A DNA stretch of 64,000 nucleotides from Combretum micranthum (GCA_024138025.1 JAMXBD010003375.1:59614-123613), one strand, 5' to 3'. Positions 14,001 to 26,469 are shown, counted from the first letter of the stretch. Numbers and translations are program-made. The notes: generated from the letters alone by a model not told the origin.

Positions 14001-14108
14001 CACAACATGAACAAGGCCAAATGCTTCAAGCTCTTGGTTCTCATGTTGACCAAATTTCTAGAGACTAGCATGACAATTTTCACTAGGCAAGCTATCAACC
14101 AGGACATG
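11010..14108. other. No gene seen; degenerate repeat-like sequence
   Basis: No frame here reads like a real protein. Between about 12290 and 12730 short motifs related to GCCAACGTTGG/GCCACGTTG and GCCATGTTGG recur many times, as in subterminal regions of some DNA transposons, but I could not find paired ends. A 13-bp perfect inverted repeat lies at 13679-13726 (separate entry). The region is probably old transposon debris. Confidence 0.35.
13679..13726. repeat. 13-bp perfect inverted repeat (hairpin)
   Basis: GAATTCAACCTTT at 13679-13691 is the exact reverse complement of AAAGGTTGAATTC at 13714-13726, with a 22-base AT-rich loop. No gene is adjacent, so no role is proposed. Confidence 0.7.
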
Positions 14109-14116
14109 CACCACAC

Positions 14117-14828
14117 TAGGAGTGTTCATGGTTCGGTTAACCGTCCATGGTCCTATTTTTTTCTCCTAACCGTAATAATCGGATTTTTAATATCCTGATC
14201 CTAAACCAATCCATTATAAACGGTTAACCCTTGACGGTTAACCCTATTTTGTAGGTTAATTTTTTCGGTTTTCGGTTTTTAACCGTTTAATATAATGGTT
14301 ATACAAATTTTGTAGCTAACCATATTTTCAATATATTAAAAAAATTATAGTATTTTTTTGTATAATTATATTAAAAACTATAAATTAAGAATGTAAGACT
14401 TGTAAAATAATTATTAATATATATCAGTGCCATTAAGATAATCATCATAATAGCATTTTATTCATGTGTTCTTATCAACCTTGATTATTGAGCTCAATAT
14501 AAAATCTCAATCAAACACCACAATTTCAATTTTCAAACATATATGCATTTGTTTCTTCTTTTCTAAATCATTCATTTTAACATAATTCATATTGATAACA
14601 CTAAAAAAATAATTATATGGGTATATTATAAATTATATATATTTATAATTACGATCATTAACCGAATCTATCGGTTTCTAGAATCTAAAAACCTAAACCG
14701 AAAACCGAAAACCATTAAAAATGCTAATCCTAAACCAAAACCGATGGATTGGTTAACCTTTTTTTTTGTATTGGTTTTCCGGTTTCGGTTCGGTTATCCT
14801 AAAAATTCGGTTTTTTTGCACACCGCTA
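14117..14828. mobile_element. hAT-type MITE with perfect 8-bp target duplication
   Basis: The 712-bp segment begins TAGGAGTGTTCATGG and ends with the complement of TAGCGGTGTGCA, imperfect terminal inverted repeats matching at 9 of the first 12 positions. It is flanked on both sides by CACCACAC (14109-14116 and 14829-14836), an 8-bp duplication as made by hAT transposases. Subterminal sequence is rich in CGGTT/AACCG words (GGTTCGGTTAACCG, CCGAAAACCG) in both orientations, typical of a common plant MITE type. It has no coding capacity and would need a transposase in trans. Confidence 0.85.
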
Positions 14829-14836
14829 CACCACAC

Positions 14837-15930
14837 AATACCGTCCTCCTAATGGCTTTGAAGATCAATAAGGCAGTCAATCATCCCATTTCCCATATTT
14901 TTCTAAAACGAACTAAATGTGCTTTTTATTTTGTATTATCGTAATTAATAATGTATGTCATTTAATAGTTAGTGCAATAATAAATTTACATTTTGTAGCT
15001 TCATTTAGCTTACATTGATATTAAATGCAAAATTCAATTGTCATTTTATATTATAATTTTTTAAGTAATTTTTATAATTTTAATGCAATAGCCACCGAAA
15101 AAAATAAATGAGTTGGAAAAAATATAAACTATGTGAAACTAGGCCAATTAAAAGCACGTGACACAACACACACGACATGAGAGGTAGATAAATGCCCTGG
15201 CACTCCAGCACGTAAGGGGAAAAAGCATAGGAATGATTTAACTACTAACCTTTAACCAACTTTTTTTCTATAAATCATATCTTTCCTTGATAATGACTTC
15301 TGGTTTTTCTTTGTAATTACCAAATTTGCGACATAGACTAAACAACACATGTACAATAGGTTTTATATATTTAGTTTTGTCTTACCAAGTTTTTAATGTC
15401 TGTTTTGTCTTGTCATCTCCCATATCTATCAAGAATTCTCCTTCAAAAAGGATCAAGTCCTCTGCTTCATATTTTACTTATTTTACTCTTTTCAATCTTT
15501 ATTTCAAAAAGTAAAATATTATTAAAGGTAAAAAGAAATCAATATTTTAATCAATAAAGAGGAGAATATGTGGTGCAACACAGTAATGTTGTTCTTATTT
15601 TGTAAATAATTGCAAATAGATTATAAATAAATCACAAATGAAATTTATTATAAAATTGTCTACATTCCATGAAATATCCTTACTATATGTCGAATTAAAT
15701 TAGGAAAGTACAATTATATCCTATGAAAAATATAAATAACTTTGAAGCTTAATTTAAACTTATTGTAGTAATTCAACTTAGATAATTAAATTAAATGAAT
15801 TTAATAAACTATGATATATGGATAAACAATCTAGCATAATGAAATTGGTAATTAAAATGGAGTTTTGAAATATAAAGAGCCCAATTAAAGGCTTTGTTAA
15901 TGGCATATTCTAGAAGGAAGTGGTACATTT
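14837..15930. other. Intergenic, AT-rich, nothing recognised
   Basis: Only short open frames without protein-like composition and homopolymer runs are seen between the two MITEs. Confidence 0.5.
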
Positions 15931-15938
15931 ACTGTAAT

Positions 15939-16274
15939 TAGAGTTGCAAAAAAGTCGACTTACTCACGAGCTACACAACTCAAGCTCGTTAATTGATATT
16001 ATATTAATCTAATATTAGAAATATAATTGATTTATGTAAACAAGTTGAGTTGAGGCGTATTTAACTAAACGAGTCCATGCTCGAGCCTGATTCATTAGGC
16101 TCGTTTAGGTAAGTGAGATAAACTTGTGCTCATGAATCCATGACGAGCTCAATATCAAGCCTGTATATTTTATGCTCATTAAAAGCTCGGCTCGACTTGA
16201 TCTTGTTAATTTGTATAGTAGGTTGAGCCTGGATTTTTAAAAGCCTAGCTTAACCTGGTTCACTTGTGCCCCTA
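15939..16274. mobile_element. hAT-type MITE, GCTCG-rich, older
   Basis: The segment starts TAGAGTTGCAAAAAAGTCG and ends ACTTGTGCCCCTA, whose complement TAGGGGCACAAGT is a degenerate mate of the start. Internal words such as CTCGAGCC, GGCTCGTTTAGG and AAAGCTCGGCTCGACTTGA are typical of a widespread plant MITE group. Flanks ACTGTAAT (15931-15938) and ACTATAGT (16275-16282) agree at 6 of 8 positions, consistent with a mutated 8-bp duplication and a greater age than the MITE at 14.1 kb. Confidence 0.65.
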
Positions 16275-16282
16275 ACTATAGT

Positions 16283-16849
16283 GGCAATCCTATAATTAAA
16301 GGTTTTTTTTTTTTTTGTCCAAATAAATTTGCTCTTCTTATAAACCCAACATACGAAGTTTTATAAAACTGTGGCAAAAAAGAGGGAAAAAAAAACCTAT
16401 AAAACCAATATAAAGAGCTCCTTATTGCCTAGTCATCATTTAGCAACCTCCAAGCCTTCCTTTTCATGTGTCCAAGATATGAAAACAAATGAAAACCTAA
16501 CATGTCACAACTCATCGGAAAAACTCATTGCATGTTAGACATATGGAGTAAAAGTTTTACTGGTGAAACCTTTCCTTTAGTGTTGAGCTAGGGGTTGAAA
16601 AAGAGGTATAGGAACTCTCGCTAGACCTTCTTTAACTGGTATTTATGCTATTAAAGGTGTAAGGATTCTTCATTTGTGAATATTTAAAGAAACAATGAGT
16701 CAACTTACTAAATGTACTCATGAAACCTTTAATCCTTGGAGTTATTTAAGAGCTAATTCAAGTGTTCTTGGATTTTGGAGACTTGTCAAACGTTGTATAA
16801 GAGAACTATACAACTTGGGTAAATTTTGATTATTTGTACAAAGAACATG
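16283..16849. other. Intergenic, nothing recognised
   Basis: AT-rich sequence without a plausible frame. Its last bases (ACATG, 16845-16849) are the left target duplication of the next solo LTR. Confidence 0.5.
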
Positions 16850-17362
16850 TGTAGACACTCCATTTTAGTCTTTTATTTTGAAATTTGGTCATGGCTATTG
16901 TCAGTGATTTTTAGTTGAAATGGTCTTTGAAAATCTAAATTATATATGTGATTTGATAAATTATCAGTATTATGTTAAAATGAGGGATTTCAGACTTAGG
17001 AAGATTTATGCAATGTCTTAATGTCATAAAATAGACAAAAAATGGAGGAACCTCGGTTGGATTTAATTGTCTATTTTATAGACACAAATAATATCGAGAT
17101 AAATCGAACCTTACAAATTAATTAGCTCAATTTTATAATAAAGTACACAATTCTATGAGATTGTAGCTCCGAATCATGCTCCAATCTAATTTAAAATGAT
17201 TATTTTATGGACACATAAAGTTTAAACCTAAAATTAGCATGTGGGACTTGTAAGTTTATTAAATTAAAAAAATATATATACGTGTGTGTGTTAATTGTGA
17301 TTTAGATTGTTGACCCGGGCGATTCGTTATTGCTAGATGACACAAGCCGTGCATAACTTAGC

Positions 17363-17407
17363 TAGCTCGGCACACTCAACTGTGAGAGATTGCAGGGGTT
17401 CGAGCCC
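17363..17407 (+). promoter_or_regulatory. tRNA-like A/B-box pair inside the solo LTR
   Basis: TAGCTCGGCAC (17363) and GGTTCGAGCCC (17397-17407) resemble the A and B boxes of a tRNA gene about 34 bases apart. The flanks do not fold as a tRNA with acceptor and anticodon stems that I can recognise. The related LTRs at 32917 and 45141 carry a similar pair. Any RNA polymerase III activity is conjecture. Confidence 0.35.
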
Positions 17408-18184
17408 TGCTAAAGACAGAAACGAGGCGCTTATTGAGCGCCAGTTTTTTTTCACCGCGTACAGGACACGCATGGGCCCAGGCTTGTGGCATGCGCCTGG
17501 CTCAGGTCATCTTCTTCCTCCAACAAATGCAGACCCAGTGCTTATATTTTTTCCGCCATCAAGTCGATTTTTTGTTTGTTTTTAATTCTTTTTTTTTTTC
17601 CGTTCAGCTTATTGAAAAAGTAACATGAATGGATTCCGGATTAAACCAAGATTGTATTTGACTGCATAATCACATTTTTTCATTAAGGAAAATGGATTGA
17701 AAATGTCTTCGAAGTTGGAAAAAAATAAGAATGGGCACATAAATGTTTAGTCAAAAATCGCAATTTTAGAGCTATTCAACATGGTTTTAAGCAAGAATGA
17801 GATGTGCTCTAGCATTTTCTAAGGTGGGGAACTCGAATTTTTTGTCACTTTTGAATAAAACGAACGAATTAATTTTTCAATTTGACTAATTAAAATTAAT
17901 TTCATTCAAGATACCCATTAATACCAAAGCTTGAATTTTTGACAAATTTAATTAGTTTCCATCACCAACCGAGTCTAAATGCGTATAAATAGAGGCCTAG
18001 GCACTTGTTTCCATCATCCACAACAATCACAAACTTCCAGTTCTAAGTATTTTGAGGTCTCTTTTCAAATTAACATTTGGCGTTCCAAAACTTCACTCCA
18101 GAAGTTCTTTTCGAAGCAAAGCAAGTGCTATCAAGAGTACCTCCAAGCTTCCAGCTTTCGATCCCAACAATCGCTATAGCTAAC

Positions 18185-19589
18185 TGAAGCAATCATCGTT
18201 GTAGGGTTTCATATGGATTTTAAAACAAAATTTTGTAGTGAAATTAAAAACCCTAAAAAGGAATCCATGTGCTTTGATTAAACTAGATACAAGAGGAACG
18301 AATCCAAAAGTATACCTTACAATTTTATATCCAGAGATTTAAAATCAATTGCTTGCAATCCGGATCTACAAGGCACCACGATTTTGTTGCGCCCTCTACG
18401 TAGTCCACAGAACAAGCATACCCAAAGGAATCACTTTTGTACTAGCGCAATCTAAAACGCTTCTAAATTGATCAGGAAGAATTGAGTTTTTCCTCTCTTG
18501 TGTTTTTCTTTGCTAGGGTTATAGATTTTTTCTGTCGTCTAATGTGACAGTGAAAAGTCATAACCTAAAGAGATCCTATCTTTCTTATTTATAATATGTC
18601 AATATTTTTCTACTAACATTAATGCCCTTAATCTTATCAGGGTTGGACATGATAATTATCCTTTTAAAAAATTAAATTATCATTCATAATAATAATTTAT
18701 TTATTTATTCTTCTTGCTGGGCTTTAAAATTAAATCCATGTTCCTTTTTGCTTATTTTTTTGTGTATGATCCTATAGGTTTATTTGATAATGGCAGTTAA
18801 TTTAAAAACTTTTTTAGTAAATAAAACATAAGCGGCCTCTAGGAAGACATTATGTTTACCCAAATCAAATGAAGACCGGTGATCCGATTTTACCTGATCT
18901 ATAACTTATGTCATCACTCTTTTTGTCTTGCAATATCTAGATTGAATATAAAACATGGACAATGTCATCCTCATATTATTCAATTTTGTTGTTTCTCGAT
19001 CTCTAATTGAACTGATAAAATAAATGAAATTGATGACACTATTAATTCATTTGAGTACGGTCATGCATTTGTCAATCTTAGTTTTTGAGGGGCCCAAAAT
19101 ATCTCTCTCATAAAGAAGGGACAAATCCCATCTTAATCACCCAACTTCTCTACATGATTCACATTATGTCCAATCAAAACTTTTATAATTGTTCGGTTAG
19201 GAACAACGTTTGATTCAGTTGAAACATAATGTTACTCATGTTGGAATCTATAGTGATTTAAGTCTAAGGATGTATCGACTTTGTTATTATGAGAATCACT
19301 TATGAATCTGGTCCATGTAGTAATCACATAGTGGGTCAATCCAATATATAGATTCCAATATATATCTTATGAGTTTTCTGTATCTCTATACACATAAACA
19401 TCTTATGATTATCAAATAAAACTCATACTGGATTTAATCATCATCATTTCATAGTAATGAGAATCCAAGAATAAATAGATTATTTATGAATTCTATTATA
19501 AAGTAAACATCCAAATTTTATAAAGAAAATGCTTAAATTAAAATACACATGAAATAACAATACTTATTAATTAGCCTAGAGCACAATCA
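18185..19589 (-). mobile_element. Nested solo LTR, probably Copia type, minus orientation
   Basis: On the minus strand it reads from TGATTGTGCTCTAGGC to GATGATTGCTTCA, i.e. TG...CA. It is flanked by a perfect 5-bp duplication CTAAC at 18180-18184 and 19590-19594. A TATA-like TATAAATAAG lies on the minus strand at 18593-18584. The opening words resemble Copia LTRs I know from other plants; the superfamily is an inference. The 1405-bp length with no coding sequence, PBS or PPT fits a solo LTR. It interrupts the Tat-like LTR and so is younger than it. Confidence 0.75.
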
Positions 19590-20873
19590 CTAACAACCAT
19601 TGGATGCCAAAGTCTTCAACTCCAATAATCTGCTCCGACCACCGTTCTCCATCGAGTCTAGAAGCAAGCTGCGTCGTCGTCTTTTACTAGCAAGATTTTG
19701 AAGTGGTGAGCTTCTGGTTGTAGTGTTCAAATCATGAACTGAACTTCTTCCACGGACGAGCTTCATCACCAGACAAGTCTCCATCTTTCTTTTCTTTTAA
19801 CGTAGTTACAATAAAAAATAATAATAATAAACGGAGATATTGGTTCGTGTTTCTTCCAAGATAATAGTGATAATGCATGATGCCAAATGGAACCTTTCCC
19901 AGGTTCTCGACATTCTTTTTTCTTAAAAAAAAAAAAAAAACAAATAAAAGGTGTAGGGAGATAATAATTAATGATTCTGCAACCTAATTGGGAATTCTTG
20001 ATGGCTTGTTTTTCCATTTGAATTAAAGTAAAAAAAAAGATTGTTTATTTTTTAAATTTTATTTTCTTCCTTCGTTGTAGTTTTATTTAAGATAAAAAAA
20101 TTCAAAAACAAAATCTATAAAGTTAAAAGAAAAAAATTATCTTTTTCAATAAAAGTTGTTTGATCACTTAAAAAAGTGTTTTCCTTAATAAATATCGAAT
20201 TAGAAATTTTTTTTTTGAATTGATGGCAGTTTAAGATATAAAACTTCTTTTTCTAAGAAATAAAATTTAAACCACTTAAAGAGGTAAGGGTTAAAAAAAA
20301 TAAAAGAAATACCAACACACTAAAGTTTTCATTCAAAAAAACCACATTAGTTTGATCCTGATTTGTAGGTATGTAAGCACATCCTGGGAACATAAAATCT
20401 AAAAATTTTCTTTTATGATCCTTTATATTCTTTTGTAAATATTAAACTGATTTATTATTATTTGTAAGTATTAAATGATTTGTCTTCAATTTGCAAATAA
20501 AATTACAAATACCGTGATTTGTAATACTTGATAAGATTTTTGAGCATTAAAAAGGAAAACTTTAATTTAAAATTTTAAATGCGATAACTATTTGGTTTTA
20601 ATAAGATAGTCGCAAATCTAAATTTCTCTGGTTTTGTACAATTGATTTTCGAATCATCTTTCGCAAACTAGTTGCTAAGCTAGAATTAACCAACCTATTG
20701 ATCATAATTTACTATTTTTCTTGACTTTAGTTAGGTGACAACTCCTTTAATTTAAAAATTATGCATTTCTTTTAGTTTCTAGTCTAGGGTCTGTATCAAA
20801 TGTGTTACGATTTTGTACGAATCAAACGAAAGATATCAAACCAGAAACAAAAAAATCCAAGCTCAATAACATG

Positions 20874-22429
20874 TTAATGAGAATTTTTTATCTATTTTCT
20901 TAATTATATCATGGTGGAATGAATTTCTTTTCTATAATCATATTAAGGGAGCAATAATAGGGACTTGATAAGGTTCGATCTTAAAAACTTGGATACCAGA
21001 GGGAAGAAAAAGATGATTTGATTAGTAGTTCTAATAATTTTAATGGTTTAAAAAGGATATTGGTGTTTTATATATGTCATGAATTAATACGAGGAACAAG
21101 TGAATTTAAGCTTTGAAGATGCAATAGTTTGCACTTTGCACATTTTATTAAAAGTTTAATTTTGCCTTACATGAAAATTACATGAATGTACCAAGGTGGT
21201 ATCATCTAAATTGATAGGCGACCATATATGTTCATGACTTAATTGATGGATTAAATACGAATAAGATGTATCTTTTAGAAAATTTGGACTTTTGTCTTGT
21301 TGATGGTATTGTATTCATTATTACTTTGCAAAGCCCCATTCTATATTTGTCAATTATTATTGTTACTATAATTAGAGTCAACATCGACAAAATAAGTAAT
21401 GTGGGTCTTAATCCGAAATGCAGGGCATGTCATAATTAAATGTGCTGAGGTTACCTATAATATCGTGATGTTGAAAGTTTGCAAATTACGGAAATATAAG
21501 TACGGAAATAGGGACAAATTCTTTGGTGACTCAGGACGCCATCCATGCTTTGAAATGGATTTATAAATATTGATTTAAGCATATATCTCAAATATGTAAG
21601 AAGCATGAACATGTCCATGGAATAATTTTCGCGCCCCTTTAAATTCTATAGTCCGACAATTTGAGCCCACTTTATAATCTTTTAGAAAAGCTAGTCTTTA
21701 AACGGGTTTACAAAATGTTTTGAAATTTTTATATTTGAATTTAAACCCATTTAGAAGCTTGAAGTTTAAAGGCTCAACTCACTAAATGAAAAATTATTTA
21801 ATTGAAATAAATTAAAACTTAGATCTAGTAACTCCATAAATTGAACCGACTCATATGCTTAAGGGTCAGCTCACCAAACCCATTGACTAGTCTGATAACT
21901 TTTGAATTGAGCTAAACCAATGCCAACCCTAGATGGCCCATTCTAAGTACAATTGAATAAGAATGACAATAAATATTGTAATAAAAATTATAATAATAAG
22001 AATAATAACAAATTATGCTAATATATAGTCGGCCTTAAACAAAATGAATTAAAAATAATTGAATGAAATTGAATAGGATGTCCCCATTGGGTCAAACCTA
22101 TAAAGTGATAGGCAGGTCTAAAGTTCAAGACCCATATCCTAGGTAGGCATTGATAGCCTTATGTCCCTTAAACAAATTTAAGGTCTTGGCCCACAACAAC
22201 AGAAATAAATAAACAAAAAATGAACTTTTTACTTGGTATATACATAATACTCTTCTAATATAGACTTATAGGTTTAACATATAATATTCATTCATATACT
22301 CTAGACTTATATTGCAAGAGCTCTATTACTCGAGGTACGTAATCACTAACATTTTACTTGTTTAAGATAGACATCTGAATTAAAGTGAATTAAAACTTAA
22401 AAATGGTCTAATAATTTATGCCTTGGTTG
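20874..22429. other. Intergenic; possible decayed MITE, no gene
   Basis: No plausible frame. Between about 21642 and 21935 the sequence runs from TAGTCCGACAATTTGAGCCC to AACCAATGCCAACCCTA and has words such as GGCTCAACTCACTAAATG and CAGCTCACCAAACCC, suggestive of a MITE, but the inverted repeats are weak and no matching flanking duplication is visible. Confidence 0.3.
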
Positions 22430-23310
22430 TGTGTGTGTGTCACTTAATATGGTCCAAGTAATGACAGCTTTGCTAAGTAGTGCCACCATGATAACTCAGC
22501 ACTTAGACCACCTTTGGTGGCTAGGCGAGTAGCCGATGGGGGGAACAGTAATGAGATAATATCCGTTTACAATTAGTGAGAAGTAATATAGTCTAGATCC
22601 TGTTTATGAATTCGTTGAGCCACATTATATTTTAGACTAGAATGAATGAAGATGTGTAATGATTGCTGGAGATGTTCCTATAAGGCATTTAGGTATTCAT
22701 ACAACTTATATAAAAATCCTTGAGTAATTGCTATTACTTAGGACCCTCAAGATCCTAACGTGTTACCAGAGTGCGAGTGATCTAGTGTTGTTCTGTCTCA
22801 CTTAATTTAAAGAAATGTAAATCATTGGTACTTAGGACCCTTAAGATATGTAACGATTCTAAACTCTAGTCGACAATATCACTATAGATGTTCCTATAGG
22901 ATGTAGGTTCATATCGCATATATCGACTCCTTGAGCAATTACTGCTACTTAGGACCTTTAAGATCCTAATGTGTTTCCAGAGTGTGAGTACTTTACTATT
23001 GTATTTTCTCACTTAATTGAAAAAAATGCATATTATTGGTAGCCACATTGCATTTAGAATATATGTGTGTGTTCATATCATGTGTGTTTGTGTTGCTGTT
23101 GTACTAAAGTTTGACTCATTCCTTTCTATTTTAAGAGACGATTTAGATGTGTTGATCTATCTCAAGTATAGGGACTATGGATAAGCTTATTGATGAGTTG
23201 AATAACATCACAAGATACTATATGAATAATAATGTTTATATTTTTAAACTTGTATATATTTTGAGAGCCTGCTTTGGGCCCATGGTTTGTATAATCTTTC
23301 ACTAGAAATC
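22430..23310 (+). repeat. LTR fragment related to the solo LTR at 28.9-32.4 kb, with internal duplication
   Basis: Words here recur in order at about 31590-32340: ATGGTCCAAGTAATGACAGC versus TTGGTCCAAAGGGTAACAACC, GATGTTCCTATAAGG, ACTTAGGACCCTCAAGATCC, GTGTTACCAGAGTG, and GACTCATTCCTTTCT. The left end of the LTR is missing. Within it a block of about 190 bp (22652-22838) is repeated imperfectly at 22854-23042, both copies holding GATGTTCCTATA, a TACTTAGGACC phrase and CCAGAGTG.GAGT. Confidence 0.6.
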
Positions 23311-24067
23311 TCATATTGATAATTAGTTACCTCTAGTTCTTATGATGTATGTTCCACTACAATACCTAATATTTTCAAAAAATAATTGAGCTATTCTAAA
23401 AATTTGATATTTATTAGCTATGATCACAATAAACACTTGGTATAAGGTTACCTTTGCGTATGACATCTAAATATTTTTTTTTTGGCCAAATACATCTATA
23501 TATTATACATGGAAAAATTGTACACACTATGCCCCATTTGGAATGTGACATTGCACTTTTTATTATGGTAATTTGTATCATAGACACAAGAAAGTTAATT
23601 ATGCAATGGAGGAAAACGGATGGAAGTACTAGGGTTGAAAAACAGTAAACTTACTTTATAGAATTGCCAATAGATAGAGGCACTAAATTTTTTTACATGA
23701 TTAATACGTAAGATATGTTAATATAAACCTATTTATTCTAGACACAAAATATTATCTGCATAAATTATCATCACGCTAAGACCCTTGTAATCAAGGGGAA
23801 TAGGCATTAGTCTCTTAATGTAATTAATCTTGACCGGCTTCCTTCTCTTTTAACAGATAGTATATGGCAACACAAAAAAAAAAAAAAACTGCAAATTATC
23901 ATCCTAAAATGTATCTAATCAATAAATTCCATAGGTTTAATTATAATAAGAAACACTATGATTAAATGGATGAAATTATAAGCTCAAACTTTTAATAAGA
24001 TTAATTTACACGGCGGAAGGAATGAAGAATTATCATGTTTTATTGATTTTGCGAATACATGAAAAAT
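23311..24067. other. Intergenic, nothing recognised
   Basis: AT-rich sequence with no plausible gene; an open frame at 23454-23648 has no recognisable motif. Confidence 0.4.
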
Positions 24068-24834
24068 TATCTTCTAATTGTCTATTGATTTGAAGAATTT
24101 TTAGACAAATATGCACCAAAATTCGGAGACTCAATAAAAGCATAACTTTTGGAAAAGAGATATAATTGTGATAAGTTGATTTATGTACAAATATAAAAAA
24201 TCCATAGGCTATCTACATATAGATTCCACATAATACTCGGAAAGATAGGAGAGATAAAACAACATTATTTTCAACAAAATTCTCTCTCTAATTACTTTTA
24301 CAAGTATAATCTATTTATAGGATTAAAGTAAAATCTAATTAAAAGATTTGACATATAAAAAAACAATACTATTCCTACTTAAATATGCGACTCCTGTTAA
24401 AGAATACTAATCACATCTATCCAAGAATAACAATCTTCCATAATAATATGCTATTCTTATGCTTGTGCAATAATCCAACTCTATTGTGCGTCTCACATCA
24501 TTCTCTAAGGTTGGACAAAGTCTGCCCTCTAATTTTTGCAAATACCTAGATAATGATTTTCTAATTGCCTATTGATTCTAAGAATATCCAGGCAAATAGG
24601 CATAAAAATTCGAAGACTCAATAAGAAGGCAAATTTTAAAAAAGATAAAATTGCGATATGTTGATTTTCGCACAAATACTAAAAAGTAATAGGCTATCTA
24701 CCTATGATTCCATGTTAATACTACGAAAGATAAAAGAGACAAAACAATATTATTATTCCATCAAAAATCTCTCTCTAATGACTTTTACAATTCAATTCTA
24801 TCTATTTATCGGATTAAAACAAAATTTTGACGTA
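24068..24834 (+). repeat. Imperfect direct repeat, two ~270-bp copies
   Basis: The first copy (about 24068-24340) and the second (about 24549-24834) share an ordered series of words: TTCTAATTG.CTATTGATT, ATTCG.AGACTCAATAA, AGGCTATCTAC, and TCTCTCTCTAAT.ACTTTTACAA. After the first copy comes GTGCAATAATCCAACTCTATTGTG; a similar phrase (GCATCAATAATCTAACTCTG) follows the second copy only at about 25263, so the second copy seems to be split by an insertion near 24840-25190. The element type is unknown. Confidence 0.6.
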
Positions 24835-24859
24835 TGGATAAATTACAACAAAATGTATT

Positions 24860-25831
24860 AACATTTGGGGATAAGTTAATTTAAGGTATTAATGTTTTGA
24901 GTGGTTTAAAAGAGGTATGAATGTTTGTAAATGTTTTGCAAAGTTCATTTGAGTATCAATTTTTGGATGAGTTTTCAATTAATTATCTTTAATTTTCTAT
25001 CAATGGTCAATTATTCATAGTTTATTTGATTCATTTTGCCAATGTTAGTCTCTCTTTTTAACTACTCAAACCGTTGATATCTTAAATGAACTTACTCCTT
25101 AAACATATTAATTACTGAAAATGTTGATATCTTAAATAAATTTACCCCTTAATGTTGATACTTTTTTTATATATAAAAAGAGATATTAATCCTATTAAGA
25201 AGATATCACTTCTATATCATATCTATATATAAAAAAAAAAAAAATAACCTTCTTGTAGTTGCATCAATAATCTAACTCTGTTATATGTTCTTGCATTATT
25301 AATCAATGATAATGGTACAAGTTGAAACTTTTTTTATAAATACACCTTAGTATACCTCGATATAAAACACTACTAGAATTATTAGCCCTACTTTCAACTA
25401 ATATAATTGATTATTATGAGTCTGTTTGGTTCATCATTCTGGCGTCGTTTTGGTATCGTTTTGGTGCCGAAGAGATACTGAATAGATACCATATCGATGT
25501 TGATATAATATCGATGAAAAACTGACAGCTTTACTTATAAATTGATCAAACCAAGCTAATATTGAATCTATACCAAATTGATACTATTTTGATACAAATA
25601 AAAATCTGACGATAGATCCATTTAAACCATTTTACTTGCCTTTGCAGCCCGATCTACGGCGGACCGTTGGGTTTTTCCAATATCCAATAGAAATGGGCAT
25701 GTGGGCACACTTTGTTTCTTATGATTTTTCGGTTCCTTATGCTCTCACTCTCTCTCTTTCTCTCTCTGATAGCTGCTTATTAACTATTGTTTTTATTTCG
25801 CCATTTCTCCCTATTGTTTTCCTAGGCTACT
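24860..25831. other. Intergenic, repeat-like, no gene
   Basis: Contains the probable insertion in the preceding repeat (short motifs TTAATGTTGATA/AATGTTGATATCTTAAAT repeated near 25070-25160), a region opening GAGTCTGTTTGGTTCA at 25419 that looks like a MITE end without a clear mate, and a CT-rich microsatellite at 25745-25771. No credible protein frame. Confidence 0.35.
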
Positions 25832-26165
25832 GATCTTTCTTAATAATTTATGACCAAAACAATTTCGAACACCGTGAAACGTCCTTTCTATATTGATTAT
25901 AGTACAGTGCGGTTTGGCGATTCTCAATTACACTGACAAAATCGAGATAATTATTGTGTTTTCTGCTTAATTATCACTTTTAATTCCAAGAATGGATCTG
26001 CCTCACCATTTCACACCAGTACTTTTCCTAACCTACCGACCTTCTTATTAGTTTATAGCTAAAGTAATTTTCAATCCCCATAAAGGCACGTTTTTACATT
26101 GATGATTACATAGTGCTATCTGACCGGTCAAATTACAATGATAAACTCAAAACAGTGTTAAAAAA
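25832..26165 (+). repeat. Diverged tandem duplication (~130 bp, two copies)
   Basis: CTTAATAATTTATGACCAAAA..AATTTC (25835) and CTTATTAGTTTATAGCTAAAG..AATTTTC (26042) begin two blocks that also share a TATTGATTATAGTACAGTGC/ACATTGATGATTACATAGTGC region and TCAATTACACTGACAAAATC/TCAAATTACAATGATAAACTC. Similarity is moderate and no function is evident. Confidence 0.5.
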
Positions 26166-26469
26166 TAAAAAATAAACGAAACAAAACAAAAACAAAATGT
26201 CCCCTGGCATATCGAATATTGAAAATCAACTGGTCATTCTTTCCCATTACATCGTCGACAAACAGTTCTCGATCTGCACATCATGATTACATATATTCGG
26301 TGCTTCCAATTAATGATTTTTATTGACTAATCGATATATATATACACGTGTATATACACATAAGTTAATCTTGATTGCCTGCTCATCCTCAATTTTTTTC
26401 AATAATACATCTGAAAAACACAGTAGGAAAGAATAAATTTTATATGCTATACACATGGAGGTTAACTTA

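Larger units (their letters stand above)
16850..20868 (+). mobile_element. Solo LTR of a Tat/Ogre-like Ty3/gypsy element, split by a nested LTR
   Basis: It starts TGTAGACACTCCATTTTAG, like the LTRs of the 14.8-kb element (TGTAGACACC.AATTTT). Its end (TTTGGTTTTAATAAGATAG, then CGCAAACTAGTTGCTAAGCTAG, then AAAATCCAAGCTCAATA) aligns in order with that LTR's end, where the last bases are GGCTCGACA. A perfect duplication ACATG flanks it (16845-16849 and 20869-20873). A TATA-like TATAAATAG at 17984 precedes AGGCCTAGG, as in the related LTR. Removing the nested LTR (18185-19589) and its extra 5-bp duplication leaves about 2.6 kb, close to the 2.47 and 2.58 kb of the related LTRs. The terminal CA has mutated to TA. 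No internal coding region remains. Confidence 0.8.

Noticed and set aside
17363..17407. A genuine tRNA gene
   Set aside because: Only box-like motifs are present; no acceptor stem or anticodon arm could be recognised, and the site lies in an LTR.
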